Shown: one piece after another, positions 22,452-31,558 of the stretch
Layout: the number at the start of each line of letters is the position of its first letter
Numbering within the stretch: position 1 is the first letter of the stretch
Assembly: GCF_006265175.1 (NCBI RefSeq)
Contig: NZ_VDCQ01000048.1
Span: forward strand, 1 to 64,000
Direction: 5' to 3'
Length of the DNA stretch: 64,000 bases
Origin: Paenibacillus hemerocallicola
Lineage (GTDB): Bacteria; Bacillota; Bacilli; Paenibacillales; NBRC-103111
Translations under genes and position numbers: made by a program
Notes under the pieces: generated by a model
Database searches by the model: none
The model's input: the letters and a program-made list of their open reading frames with translations, nothing else
What the model was told of the DNA's origin: nothing

Positions 22452-24767
22452 ATGAACCAGAATTGGACCTTTAACGAGTTCGATCAAAAGGCGGCGAATG
22501 AACTTCCAGCTTGGCTGCCAGACAAAATATTTGACATTCATGCGCATATTTACCGTCTTGCCGATCTCCATGCGACAGGACCAAATTTATGGACGGAGGG
22601 CCCGGAAGAGACGTCGATCCGGAGCTGGAAGCAGCATTTGTCCGCATATATGGGAGAGCATCGTTTGCAGGGCGGGCTTTTTTTCCCGGTCCCGATGATC
22701 GGCTCGGACGAGCGCAGGCAAAACGATTATGTGATAGAGCAATTGGAGCGGGAGCCGTCTAGCAGAGGCTTGGTCCTCGTGAAGCCGGAAGATCCGGAGG
22801 AGTACCTCGTTCCTTATTTCGATCATCCGCAAATTGCCGGAATTAAAATTTATCATTTGTACAGCAAAGAAAAGCCTACGTGGCAATCATCGATTAAAGG
22901 GTTTTGTCCGGAGTGGATATGGGAAATAGCCGATGAACGCGGCTTGGTCATTATGCTGCACATGGTGCGGGATAAAGCCGTTGCCGATCCGGACAACGTA
23001 GAGGAAATCCGCGATTTGTGCAAGCGATATCCCCGTGCCAAGCTCGTGCTTGCCCATGCCGCGAGATGCTTTCATGCTCCCAATGCCGAGAAGGGGATCG
23101 GCAAGCTGAGAGGATTGGATAACGTATGGTTCGACACATCGGCCATCTGCGAACCGGAAGCGTTGAAGGTCATTCTTCAACAGTTCGGTCCCCGCAGACT
23201 GATGTGGGGAAGCGACTTTCCGGTGTCGGAGATGCGCGGCAAAGCGGTTACGGTCGGAGACGGTTTCATATGGTTGGAACCGGGGCTGTGCGATTGGGAC
23301 AAAACGGCCCATTTGGGTCATCCGGTTCTCGTCGGCATCGAATCGCTGCGGGCGCTGCGGCGCGCTGCCGACGATTTCGGATTAAATGAGGAAGACTTGA
23401 ACGATATATTTTACAACAACGCCGCCGGTCTGCTCGGGTTGGAGCAACCAGCCGCAGATCGAACGCAGCAGCTATACCGTCATGCGAAGAAGCGCATACC
23501 CGGTGGGGTGCAATTGCTGAGCAAACGGCCGGAAAATATGGCTCCCGACAAATGGCCGGCTTATTTCCGGGAAGCGAGAGGCTGTGAAGTATGGGATCTG
23601 GACGGAAAGCATTATTACGATATGTCCACGAACGCCGTCGGGTCCTGCCTGCTGGGCTATCGCGACGATGATGTGACCAAGGCGGTCATACGCAGGGTAA
23701 ATCTCGGAAGCATGTGCTCGTTGAACGCTCCGGAAGAAGTGGAGCTTTCGGACATGCTCTGCGCCATTCACCCTTGGGCCGAACAAGTCCGGCTTACGAG
23801 GGGCGGCGGGGATTCGTGCGCGGTTGCCGTCCGAATTGCGCGTGCGACAACGGATCGTTCCATCGTAGCCATATGCGGATATCACGGATGGCACGACTGG
23901 TATTTGGCGGCAAATTTAGGCGAGAGCGATGCTTTGCGCGGGCATTTGCTTTCCGGTTTGAATCCGCTCGGCGTGCCCCGTGAATTGCGCGGAACGACGG
24001 TAGCTTTCCCTTATAACGATCGCGCAGCCTTGCAAACGATAGTAGAGCATTACGGAGACCGGCTGGCCGCCGTAATCATGGAGCCATGCCGGAATGGGGA
24101 CCCGGAACCCGGGTTTCTGGAATATGTCCGTTCGGTCACGCGAAGCTGCGGGGCACTGCTTATTTTCGACGAAATTACGATCGGCTGGAGGCTGCATTAC
24201 GGAGGAGCGCATCTGAAGCTCGGCGTGACGCCCGATATCGCCATATTTGCCAAAGCGTTGGGCAACGGGCATCCGATCGGTGCGGTAATCGGTACGGCCG
24301 AAGCCATGCAAGGTGTGCATGAATCTTTCGTCAGCAGCACTTACTGGACGGAAAGCGTTGGTCCGGCTGCGGCTGTAGCTACAATCCGCAAATTGGGCAG
24401 ATTAGATGCACAGGCGCACGTAGCGCGGATCGGAAGCTTGGTCATGGACAGCTGGCGACGCCACGGAGTCAGCCACGGGCTGCCCGTTTTAACAGATGGG
24501 GCGTACCCTTGCCTCGCACACTTTTCCTTCCGGCACCCGGAGGCGGACAAACTGCGCACCTTGTACACGTCCATGATGCTGGATCGCGGTTTCCTGGCGG
24601 GAACCTCGATCTACCCGACGCTTGCCCACGACGAGCTTATCGTCCGCCGGTACGATTCGGCGATTGATGAAATATTCGGGGAATTGTCCGACGCTTTGAA
24701 GAAAGGGAATCTGGATGACCGATTGAACGGAAACGTTGCATTGTCCGGATTTCAAAGACTTATATAA
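22452..24767 (+). CDS. Amidohydrolase-class III aminotransferase fusion protein
   Basis: One 771-residue frame joins two enzymes. Residues about 20-335 are an amidohydrolase-2 (TIM-barrel metal hydrolase) domain: IFDIHAHIY (HxH), VIMLHMVRD, KLVLAHAARC and LMWGSDFPVSE (catalytic Asp). Residues about 345-771 are a PLP fold-type I, class III aminotransferase close to glutamate-1-semialdehyde aminomutase: KRIPGGVQLLSKRPE, ICGYHGWHDWY, LIFDEITIGWR and IFAKALGNGHPIGAVIG with the PLP Lys near residue 601. The start at 22452 follows AAGGAGG by 13 bases; ATG 22422 has no ribosome site. No stop or frameshift separates the parts. Substrates are unknown. Confidence 0.85.
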   Translation: MNQNWTFNEFDQKAANELPAWLPDKIFDIHAHIYRLADLHATGPNLWTEGPEETSIRSWKQHLSAYMGEHRLQGGLFFPVPMIGSDERRQNDYVIEQLEREPSSRGLVLVKPEDPEEYLVPYFDHPQIAGIKIYHLYSKEKPTWQSSIKGFCPEWIWEIADERGLVIMLHMVRDKAVADPDNVEEIRDLCKRYPRAKLVLAHAARCFHAPNAEKGIGKLRGLDNVWFDTSAICEPEALKVILQQFGPRRLMWGSDFPVSEMRGKAVTVGDGFIWLEPGLCDWDKTAHLGHPVLVGIESLRALRRAADDFGLNEEDLNDIFYNNAAGLLGLEQPAADRTQQLYRHAKKRIPGGVQLLSKRPENMAPDKWPAYFREARGCEVWDLDGKHYYDMSTNAVGSCLLGYRDDDVTKAVIRRVNLGSMCSLNAPEEVELSDMLCAIHPWAEQVRLTRGGGDSCAVAVRIARATTDRSIVAICGYHGWHDWYLAANLGESDALRGHLLSGLNPLGVPRELRGTTVAFPYNDRAALQTIVEHYGDRLAAVIMEPCRNGDPEPGFLEYVRSVTRSCGALLIFDEITIGWRLHYGGAHLKLGVTPDIAIFAKALGNGHPIGAVIGTAEAMQGVHESFVSSTYWTESVGPAAAVATIRKLGRLDAQAHVARIGSLVMDSWRRHGVSHGLPVLTDGAYPCLAHFSFRHPEADKLRTLYTSMMLDRGFLAGTSIYPTLAHDELIVRRYDSAIDEIFGELSDALKKGNLDDRLNGNVALSGFQRLI

Positions 24768-24780
24768 GGAGGATGGAATC

Positions 24781-26751
24781 ATGACAGAAGAGGGGAAAAT
24801 GAGCAGACGCCGAATGCTGGCGTCTTTATCGGCAGCAGGAGCCGTCACTTTGCTGGGCGCTTCGGTCTTTGCAAGCGGCAATGAGAAGGATTCGATTACA
24901 GGCGCGGTTTATGGAGGGGAGGCATGCCTCGGCGACATGCATGTATGTGTTGCTGCGACGATTGCGGAATTGCGGGCGCATGCGAGCCCGGATCCGGCCT
25001 GTTTGTACTACGTGATGGATCATGGAAAAGAAGGACCTTTTTATTATGATCCCGCGGATACTTTGTCCTTGGACAATACCGGGTCTGTAGTCGTCTCAAC
25101 GACCGGCGCCCGGTTCAAACGCATATGCGAGGACGGTTTGAGCGTGACCTGGTTCGGCGCTGTCGGGGACGGCGCGACAGATTGTACCGGCGCTTTTCAA
25201 GCGGCGATCCATGCCGTCGGCGCCACGCCGAGCAGAACGGTGCGCATTCCGGCGGGCGTTTACCGGATAACCCAACAGCTTGAACTGAATTGGGATCAAA
25301 GCGTTCCCGTCGGCGAGCACCGACAATCGCTCTCGATTATTGGCGAGGGTAAAGAAGCGACGGAAATCGTCAGCGAAATTACCGGGGGAGGGTATGTATT
25401 CAATCAGGATATGACCGAGCAGCAGGCCGCCAAATACCGGTTCGCTGTGGGATTGAGGCTTCATGGATTCAAAATCAGAGGCAGCGGCAGCGACTGCGGG
25501 GGAATTCGCTCAATCGGAACTGTCAATCTGATTTTATCCCATCTTGCGGTTATCGGCATGCAAAGAAATGGCTTATATGTGCCGCATCGAGCGGATTTGG
25601 AGGCTCCGCTCGGAAATTTCGGGGCGGGTCCTGACGCTTACGCCAACGCATACGTCTCGATTGAACACTGCTTGTTCCAGGCTTGCACCGGTTGGGGGCT
25701 CATTATCGAGCCGTGGAGCTCGGCTTCCATCATCGAGCATTGTCAGTTCGCGGATAATGGAACGGGCGGCATACGATTGGCGAATGCCGTTAACAGAATC
25801 TTGCGCAGCAGTATTGCAGTAAACGGCCGTAACGGCACAGAAGGCGGCATCTTGGTCGAATACAACGCGGATGACGGACAAACGCCGCACTACAACCTGA
25901 TCGACGGGTGCGAGATCGATACCAACTACAATTACGGGGTGTGCTTCCGGGGCGTATTCGCCAATCGGATTGCGAATTGCCGTTTTATCGACAGAGAGAA
26001 TCCCCTGACCCATCAGTACTATGGCTCGGCCGCTATCGTGATGGGCGGACACCCAAGCCGCGATACGTTTGGAAATTTCGTGGATGTCATTAATGTAAGA
26101 GTGTCCCAGCACACGTCCAGTCCTGCTTACGCGATTGTGAAGTTCGAAGGTCGAGCATACGAGAACAGCATAACCGGCATGCGCTACGACCTTGGCACCA
26201 ACACGAGCGTTGCTTTGGTCGCCAACGCAGGGACGGCCAATCTTCGCAATGTAGTGAAGGATTACGGAGGCAAGGATTTGTGGGAGGATCGGCCCTTCAG
26301 CAAAAACCGGGCGGCCCTAGCCAAATTGAATCCTTCTGAACCCGCAGATCCAACTGTCTTAAGCGGCGTGGAAACGGATGTGATTTTCGGTCAGGAATTG
26401 CAGGACTATTTCAACGCTTTTGATCCGGCGACGGGTTCGTTTAGCTGCGGCAATGTCAGCGGAATATACCTGGTCCATGGTTATATCCACGTCAATGGGT
26501 TAAGCAATGCCAATAACGTTCAGGTTCGCTTAAAGCAACGGATCGGAAGCGGCTCCTATTCAACGGTGCAGCAGTTGAATGTGCCGGTGTCGGCGTCCGG
26601 GTCTTTACCAGTGATGGTGCCGATCCAATTCATTATGAACGCTCTCCAAAACTATAGCTACAAAATCACCCTTCAGCATCAAAACACAGGCTCTTTGACC
26701 ATCGAAAAGGATTCGGGACTAAGCGCCATCAGCTTTGTGAAGATCGGTTGA
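24781..26751 (+). CDS. Exported right-handed beta-helix protein (pectate lyase-like)
   Basis: The start at 24781 has AAGGAGG upstream. The 656-residue protein begins with a twin-arginine type signal (MSRRRMLASLSAAGAVTLLG). From about residue 120 it has the pectate-lyase-3 opening VTWFGAVGDGATDCTGAFQA and AGVYRITQQLEL, then parallel beta-helix coils (ISIEHCLFQAC-like and IIEHCQFADNGTGG repeats) to about 510. The last 130 residues form a C1q/TNF-like beta domain (FGQELQDYFNAFDPATGSFS). Proteins of this build act on polysaccharides as lyases, hydrolases or epimerases; the specific reaction cannot be read. It follows the fusion gene by 13 bases, suggesting one operon. Confidence 0.82.
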   Translation: MTEEGKMSRRRMLASLSAAGAVTLLGASVFASGNEKDSITGAVYGGEACLGDMHVCVAATIAELRAHASPDPACLYYVMDHGKEGPFYYDPADTLSLDNTGSVVVSTTGARFKRICEDGLSVTWFGAVGDGATDCTGAFQAAIHAVGATPSRTVRIPAGVYRITQQLELNWDQSVPVGEHRQSLSIIGEGKEATEIVSEITGGGYVFNQDMTEQQAAKYRFAVGLRLHGFKIRGSGSDCGGIRSIGTVNLILSHLAVIGMQRNGLYVPHRADLEAPLGNFGAGPDAYANAYVSIEHCLFQACTGWGLIIEPWSSASIIEHCQFADNGTGGIRLANAVNRILRSSIAVNGRNGTEGGILVEYNADDGQTPHYNLIDGCEIDTNYNYGVCFRGVFANRIANCRFIDRENPLTHQYYGSAAIVMGGHPSRDTFGNFVDVINVRVSQHTSSPAYAIVKFEGRAYENSITGMRYDLGTNTSVALVANAGTANLRNVVKDYGGKDLWEDRPFSKNRAALAKLNPSEPADPTVLSGVETDVIFGQELQDYFNAFDPATGSFSCGNVSGIYLVHGYIHVNGLSNANNVQVRLKQRIGSGSYSTVQQLNVPVSASGSLPVMVPIQFIMNALQNYSYKITLQHQNTGSLTIEKDSGLSAISFVKIG

Positions 26752-26804
26752 ATTGAAAACGGATTCATTCAATATTGTATTCAAACCAATCAGGGGGTAT
26801 TTGT

Positions 26805-28127
26805 TTGAAACATCGTCTGAAAATCGGCTTTATAGGTTTGACGGTTTTTGTAATTTCCTTTTTGACAGCATGCAGCGGAAATGGAAGCGGAACGGGGAAC
26901 AACGGCGATGGAAGCGTTACGAAAACAACCCCCGCAGAACCGTCAGAAGTCATTTTTTATACGAATAATGGAACGACAGAGGAGCTGTTCAATAGTAGCT
27001 TCGGAGACGCCTTGCGCAAGAAATTTCCGAACTATACGATCAAGTTCATCGGGCGCGTAGGCCAGTCGAACAACATGCCTGAAATGGTCGCTACGAATAC
27101 CCGTTTTGATATTTATTACAGTTCAATCGGCAACTTCGAGAATAACATGTTCCCTTACAACATCCAGTACGACATGACCGATCTGATTAAAAAGCACAAG
27201 GTCGATCTCACCCGCTTTGAACCGGCCATTATCGACGGTATCGTAAAGTCGTCCGGCGGAAAGCTATACGCACTCCCGGTTTTTACCGACACCCTGGTCT
27301 TGTATTATAACAAAAGTCTGTTCAACAAGTTTAACGTCCCGTATCCGAAAGACGGCATGTCATGGGATGAAATACTCGAACTGGCCCGCAAGCTTACGCA
27401 AGTCGATGGCGGCATCAAATATACGGGACTTACCTTTATCCCTGTCTATACGTTCTTTATGAATCCGCTTTCCATTCCCGCCGTGGAGGAGGCTACCGGG
27501 AAGCCGACCATTAATACGGACGCGCGCTGGGAAACGTTCTTCCAAACCCTCGCTATCAATCCGACGGAGATTTCCGGCATCAGGGACTATTATGCAAATA
27601 TGAAGAGCATTCTGGAGATCATCGACGGCTTCCAAAAAACGGAGACGATTGCCATGGTGCCGTATGTCGCCGGCTGGGCGAACTCCATGCCCGACAATAT
27701 GGATTGGGATATGGTGACCCTGCCGTCCTTCAAGGGGCAGACCGGAATTAGCGCACAGCCATACTCCTATTACTTCGGTATAACGAACATGGCGAAAGAT
27801 AAAGATGCGGCGATGGAAGTATTGAACTATCTGGTGTCCGACGAAATGCAGACCACACTTGCCAAGCGAGGCTCTCTGCCGGTCATCAAAAGTACCGATG
27901 TGAGAAATACGTTGGGCAAAGACAGCAAGTACAAGGACAAACACTGGCAAGCGGCGTTCGCCAACAAATTTGCGCCGGTGCCGTACAAGGGCATTTACGA
28001 GGTGCCGGTCCTTGCGATATACGCCGATTACGCGACAAAGGTCATGCGAGGGGATATGGACGTAAACACCGCCCGGCGTTTGGCCGAAGAAGCCGCGATC
28101 AAGACGCTTGCAGAATTGAAAAAGTAA
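26805..28127 (+). CDS. Second extracellular solute-binding lipoprotein, paralogue
   Basis: The start is TTG at 26805 with GGGGG eight bases upstream; from it the product (440 residues) has a clean lipoprotein signal (MKHRLKIGFIGLTVFVISFL) and lipobox FLTAC. Family 1 binding-protein features parallel the protein at 21055-22383: EVIFYTNNGTTEELFNSSFG, LRKKFPNYTIKFI, LYYNKSLFNKFNVPYPKDGM and AMEVLNYLVSDEMQTTLAKR. The two look like a local duplication with divergence of the ligand-binding part. It probably belongs to the same operon (53-base gap) and is followed by a terminator. Confidence 0.9.
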   Translation: MKHRLKIGFIGLTVFVISFLTACSGNGSGTGNNGDGSVTKTTPAEPSEVIFYTNNGTTEELFNSSFGDALRKKFPNYTIKFIGRVGQSNNMPEMVATNTRFDIYYSSIGNFENNMFPYNIQYDMTDLIKKHKVDLTRFEPAIIDGIVKSSGGKLYALPVFTDTLVLYYNKSLFNKFNVPYPKDGMSWDEILELARKLTQVDGGIKYTGLTFIPVYTFFMNPLSIPAVEEATGKPTINTDARWETFFQTLAINPTEISGIRDYYANMKSILEIIDGFQKTETIAMVPYVAGWANSMPDNMDWDMVTLPSFKGQTGISAQPYSYYFGITNMAKDKDAAMEVLNYLVSDEMQTTLAKRGSLPVIKSTDVRNTLGKDSKYKDKHWQAAFANKFAPVPYKGIYEVPVLAIYADYATKVMRGDMDVNTARRLAEEAAIKTLAELKK

Positions 28128-28336
28128 AGATATCAATCGACTGTCCATATCGAGGATGGATGGACAAATCAGGGGAGGGATCGGGAAAATAATTACTACT
28201 GAAACACGAGAACGCGTGCGGCAGCGTGCGCGATTCCGCCGAATACGCTGCATTGGTTTCAGGGCGGAAGGAAGGAGCGGTTGTCTCGGAATTTTCAACC
28301 CATGCTGATGGGGGATAACAACATATACTCGGTAAG

Positions 28337-28362
28337 AGTCCGCGTAAATCGCGGACTTTTTA
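28337..28362 (+). terminator. Terminator of the carbohydrate operon
   Basis: AGTCCGCG (28337-28344) and CGCGGACT (28350-28357) form a perfect stem with a 5-base loop, followed by TTTTTAAT. Confidence 0.85.
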
Positions 28363-28602
28363 ATATACCAGAATCTTTAAGTTCTTTACCGTACCGTGGT
28401 ACGTCGTCCAAAGCTAATATGAATACAAGGGAGAATTTAGATTAGTCTTTCGAAAAACATCAATGGGAAGGAGTACAAAAGCCTGGCAAGGAAATTCTAA
28501 GTAAGGATAGGATTGAAGATATTGACAGGCATTGAAAGGCATTGGACACGGACGACCATTTCTGCCCACAATACCTTAGTCTCGATTAAGAAGCCTTCAA
28601 AT
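28363..28602. other. Non-coding gap before yyaL
   Basis: About 240 bases with no convincing gene. A small palindrome, CGTACC-GT-GGTACG, lies at 28390-28403, and TTGACA occurs near 28519 without a clear -10. No T-box, SAM-box or other riboswitch motif was recognised. Confidence 0.5.
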
Positions 28603-28628
28603 CCCTCTGCTCTCACAGGAGGGTTTTT
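28603..28628 (+). terminator. Weak terminator or attenuator before yyaL
   Basis: CCCTC (28603-28607) pairs with GAGGG (28619-28623), followed by TTTTT. It sits 75 bases before the yyaL start, where it could end a leader transcript. Confidence 0.4.
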
Positions 28629-28701
28629 CCTTTTTACATAGCCTATGCTAAACTGAACCCATCAACATCAAAATATCCCAAAACCAAGGAGGTGATGCCC
28701 C

Positions 28702-30774
28702 ATGACAACTCAAAGAGTACCCAATAGATTAGCCGACGAAAAGTCGCCGTACTTGCTCCAACACGCCAACAACCCGGTCGACTGGTACCCTTGGTCCGTA
28801 GAAGCTTTCGAAGTCGCCAAACGCGATAATAAGCCCATCTTCTTATCCATCGGCTATTCCACCTGCCATTGGTGCCATGTAATGGAACGAGAATCATTCG
28901 AAGACGAAGAAGTCGCAGCGATTTTGAACGAGCATTTCGTCTCGATCAAGGTCGACCGGGAGGAACGGCCCGACGTCGATCATTTGTATATGTCCGTCTG
29001 TCAGGCGATGACCGGGCAGGGCGGGTGGCCGCTTACGGTCATGATGACGCCGGAGAAGAAGCCGTTTTTTGCCGGGACGTATTTTCCGAAAAATCGCAAG
29101 TACGGGCGATACGGGCTGACGGATTTGCTGCCGCAGCTCGCGGAGAAATGGCAGGAGGACCGGACCAAGGTGGAGGAGATCGGCGAGCAGATCGTCGAAG
29201 AGACGAAGAGCCGCATGCTCTCCAACCTGGAGGGAGAGCTGTCCGAGCAGTCGCTCGATCGGGCGTATCGGCAATATGCGGAGCTGTTCGACGAGACGTA
29301 CGGCGGGTTCGGTTCGGCTCCGAAGTTTCCGACGGCGCACAATGTGTCTTTGCTGCTCCGCTACTACAAGCGGACGGGCAAGGCGCAAGCGCTGGAGATG
29401 GCGGAGAAGACGCTGGATGCGATGTTCCGGGGCGGGATGTATGACCATATCGGCTTCGGCTTCGCCAGATACTCGACGGATGAGCGGTGGCTCGTGCCCC
29501 ATTTCGAGAAAATGCTGTACGATAACGCGCTTCTCGCGATCGCTTATCTGGAAGCGTATCAGCTGACGGACAAGCCGCGGTATGCGGAAGTGGCGGAGCA
29601 AATCTTTACATACGTGCTGCGGGATATGACCGATCCGGAGGGCGCCTTCTATTCGGCAGAGGATGCCGATTCGGAAGGGCATGAGGGGAAGTTTTACGTC
29701 TGGGAGCCGGATGAAGTGCTGGAGGTGCTCGGCGCCAGCGACGGCGATTTGTTCTGCGATTTGTACGATATTACCGCCGAAGGCAATTTCGAAGGACACA
29801 GTATCCCGAATCTGATCGGGCAAGTGGAGGAGACGTTTGCGAAACGGAAAGGCATGGCGGTATCCGAGCTTCGCATGAAGATCGAAGCGTGCCGGGCCAA
29901 GCTGTTCGCCTTCCGGGAGGAGCGTGTCCATCCGCATAAGGACGACAAAATTTTGACGGCGTGGAACGGACTGATGATTGCGGCTCTGGCCAAGGGCGCA
30001 AAGGTGCTCGGCAACCCGGCTTACGCCGACGCGGCTGCCAAAGCGGAGGCGTTTCTGTGGAGCAAGCTGCGGCGCGAGGACGGGCGTCTGCTGGCCCGGT
30101 ACCGCGACGGGGAAGCGGCTTACTCCGGTTATGTCGACGACTATGCGTATACGATCTGGGGGCATATCGAGCTGTACGAGGCGACGTTCGATCCGGCGTA
30201 TTTGCGGAAGGCGACGGGGCTGGCCCGGGATCTGATCCGTCTGTTCTGGGACGACGAGAAGGGCGGGCTGTTCTTCTACGGACATGACGCGGAGCAGTTG
30301 TTGACGCGAATGAAAGAAATTTATGACGGGGCCATGCCTTCGGGCAATTCCGTCGCGGCCTACAATCTGCAGCGGCTGTCCAAGTACGTGTACGATGCGG
30401 GAATTTCGCAAAAAGCCGACGAGCTGCTGAAAGCATTCGCCGGGGCGGCGGAACGGTATCCGAGCGGTCATGCGATGCTGTTCACGGCTTTGGACTTCGC
30501 CGTTTCGTCTCCGATGGAGATCGTCATTGCCGGCGATCGTTCGAAGCCGGAGACGAAGCAAATGCTCGAATCGGTACGCCACCGTTTTCTGCCCAATGCC
30601 GTCGTCATTTTCGTGCCGAACGGGGAGGAAGGCGAGCTCGTCCGACAGACGATTCCGCTCGTCCAGGACAAAGTATCGCTCGGCGGGCGTACGACCGCCT
30701 ACGTTTGCGAGCATTTCTCCTGCCAGGCTCCGACCGACGATCCGGAAGAGCTGGAGGAGCTGCTTGACCGGTAA
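28702..30774 (+). CDS. yyaL: YyaL-like thioredoxin-domain/DUF255 protein
   Basis: The 690-residue protein opens with the invariant [22 protein letters not shown] and a thioredoxin-like domain (first 165 residues) with the active-site-like [10 protein letters not shown]. The rest is an (alpha/alpha)6 barrel resembling N-acylglucosamine 2-epimerases ([56 protein letters not shown]). Length matches B. subtilis YyaL and human SPATA20 family members. The cellular substrate is unknown. AAGGAGGTGATG precedes the start. It is monocistronic, ended by a bidirectional terminator. Confidence 0.93.
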   Translation: MTTQRVPNRLADEKSPYLLQHANNPVDWYPWSVEAFEVAKRDNKPIFLSIGYSTCHWCHVMERESFEDEEVAAILNEHFVSIKVDREERPDVDHLYMSVCQAMTGQGGWPLTVMMTPEKKPFFAGTYFPKNRKYGRYGLTDLLPQLAEKWQEDRTKVEEIGEQIVEETKSRMLSNLEGELSEQSLDRAYRQYAELFDETYGGFGSAPKFPTAHNVSLLLRYYKRTGKAQALEMAEKTLDAMFRGGMYDHIGFGFARYSTDERWLVPHFEKMLYDNALLAIAYLEAYQLTDKPRYAEVAEQIFTYVLRDMTDPEGAFYSAEDADSEGHEGKFYVWEPDEVLEVLGASDGDLFCDLYDITAEGNFEGHSIPNLIGQVEETFAKRKGMAVSELRMKIEACRAKLFAFREERVHPHKDDKILTAWNGLMIAALAKGAKVLGNPAYADAAAKAEAFLWSKLRREDGRLLARYRDGEAAYSGYVDDYAYTIWGHIELYEATFDPAYLRKATGLARDLIRLFWDDEKGGLFFYGHDAEQLLTRMKEIYDGAMPSGNSVAAYNLQRLSKYVYDAGISQKADELLKAFAGAAERYPSGHAMLFTALDFAVSSPMEIVIAGDRSKPETKQMLESVRHRFLPNAVVIFVPNGEEGELVRQTIPLVQDKVSLGGRTTAYVCEHFSCQAPTDDPEELEELLDR

Positions 30775-30800
30775 GACTGGCCGCTTGGCGGTAAAAACAA

Positions 30801-30838
30801 AAACGCGTTCCGTCGTCATGACGGAGCGCGTTTCCTTT
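30801..30838. terminator. Bidirectional terminator between yyaL and GNAT gene
   Basis: AAACGCG-TTCCGTC pairs with GACGGA-GCGCGTTT around GTCAT, followed by CCTTTTT on the plus side and a T-run on the minus side (from AAAAACAAAAA). Confidence 0.8.
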
Positions 30839-30855
30839 TTCCCGTACCCGTTCCT

Positions 30856-31335
30856 CTACAGCTTCATTTCCATCTGGATGCCCACGATGATCTCATCCCG
30901 GCTGTTCTTCATTTTCTTGATGCCGGCGCACGGTGTAAATCCGAGCTTGTCGTAGAAGAGAAGCGCTCTCGGGTTCGTATGATGGCACACGAGCAGAAGA
31001 CGCGGGACGTTCAACTCGGTCCGGGCTTTCTCGATCATCGCGGCGATCAGAAAAGAAGCCGCGCCCTTGCCCCGATGCTGCGGAGCCACGATGACGTTGC
31101 CGAGATGACAATGCTTTCCTTCCTCGTAGCCGTAAAAGTTCGCAAATCCAGCCACATCTCCGTTATCTTCGGTCACGACTGTCGGACACCAGCGCTTGCT
31201 CGCGTTTTCTTCCAGCTTGGCTGCCGCAAGCGGATAGGCGGCCGACGGAAACATGAAGAACAACTCCTCTTCGGTTTGGGGAAACGTGGAAATCGTTTCG
31301 TAGTCGTCATGTCGGGCAGGCCTGCAAACGTACAT
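30856..31335 (-). CDS. GNAT-family N-acetyltransferase
   Basis: The ATG at 31335 is chosen because AGGAG lies eight bases before it; two earlier possible starts overlap that site. The 159-residue product has the GNAT acetyl-CoA loop NVIVAPQHRGKGAASFLIAA (motif A, Q/RxxGxG/A) and the later LVCHHTNPRALLFYDKLGFT (motif B). It transfers an acetyl group to an amine; the substrate cannot be predicted. It stands alone between two terminators/spacers. Confidence 0.88.
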   Translation of the reverse strand: MYVCRPARHDDYETISTFPQTEEELFFMFPSAAYPLAAAKLEENASKRWCPTVVTEDNGDVAGFANFYGYEEGKHCHLGNVIVAPQHRGKGAASFLIAAMIEKARTELNVPRLLLVCHHTNPRALLFYDKLGFTPCAGIKKMKNSRDEIIVGIQMEMKL

Positions 31336-31558
31336 GGGCATCACTCCTAATGGACTTTGGGATTGTATTCATTATACAGCCTCAGCCGGCCGATATTGCG
31401 CCAATAATCGAACCGGAATAGGACAAAAAAGGGAGAGCTATCAAGCAAGAAGATAAAGTCCCTGAACGTATTCGAAATGGCAACGCGGCTCGAACGGTCG
31501 ACTCACTCAAAAGCAATCGGCGGGCCTATAAGGCACCGCCGTTTCAGTCATGCAGCCG

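Noticed and set aside
28363-28701. T-box or other riboswitch before yyaL
   Set aside because: No T-box antiterminator motif or known aptamer signature was found; only a weak terminator-like hairpin.
28894-30819. 641-codon open frame antisense to yyaL
   Set aside because: The opposite strand encodes a full YyaL-family protein with its conserved motifs; the antisense frame has no family resemblance and follows from the codon pattern.
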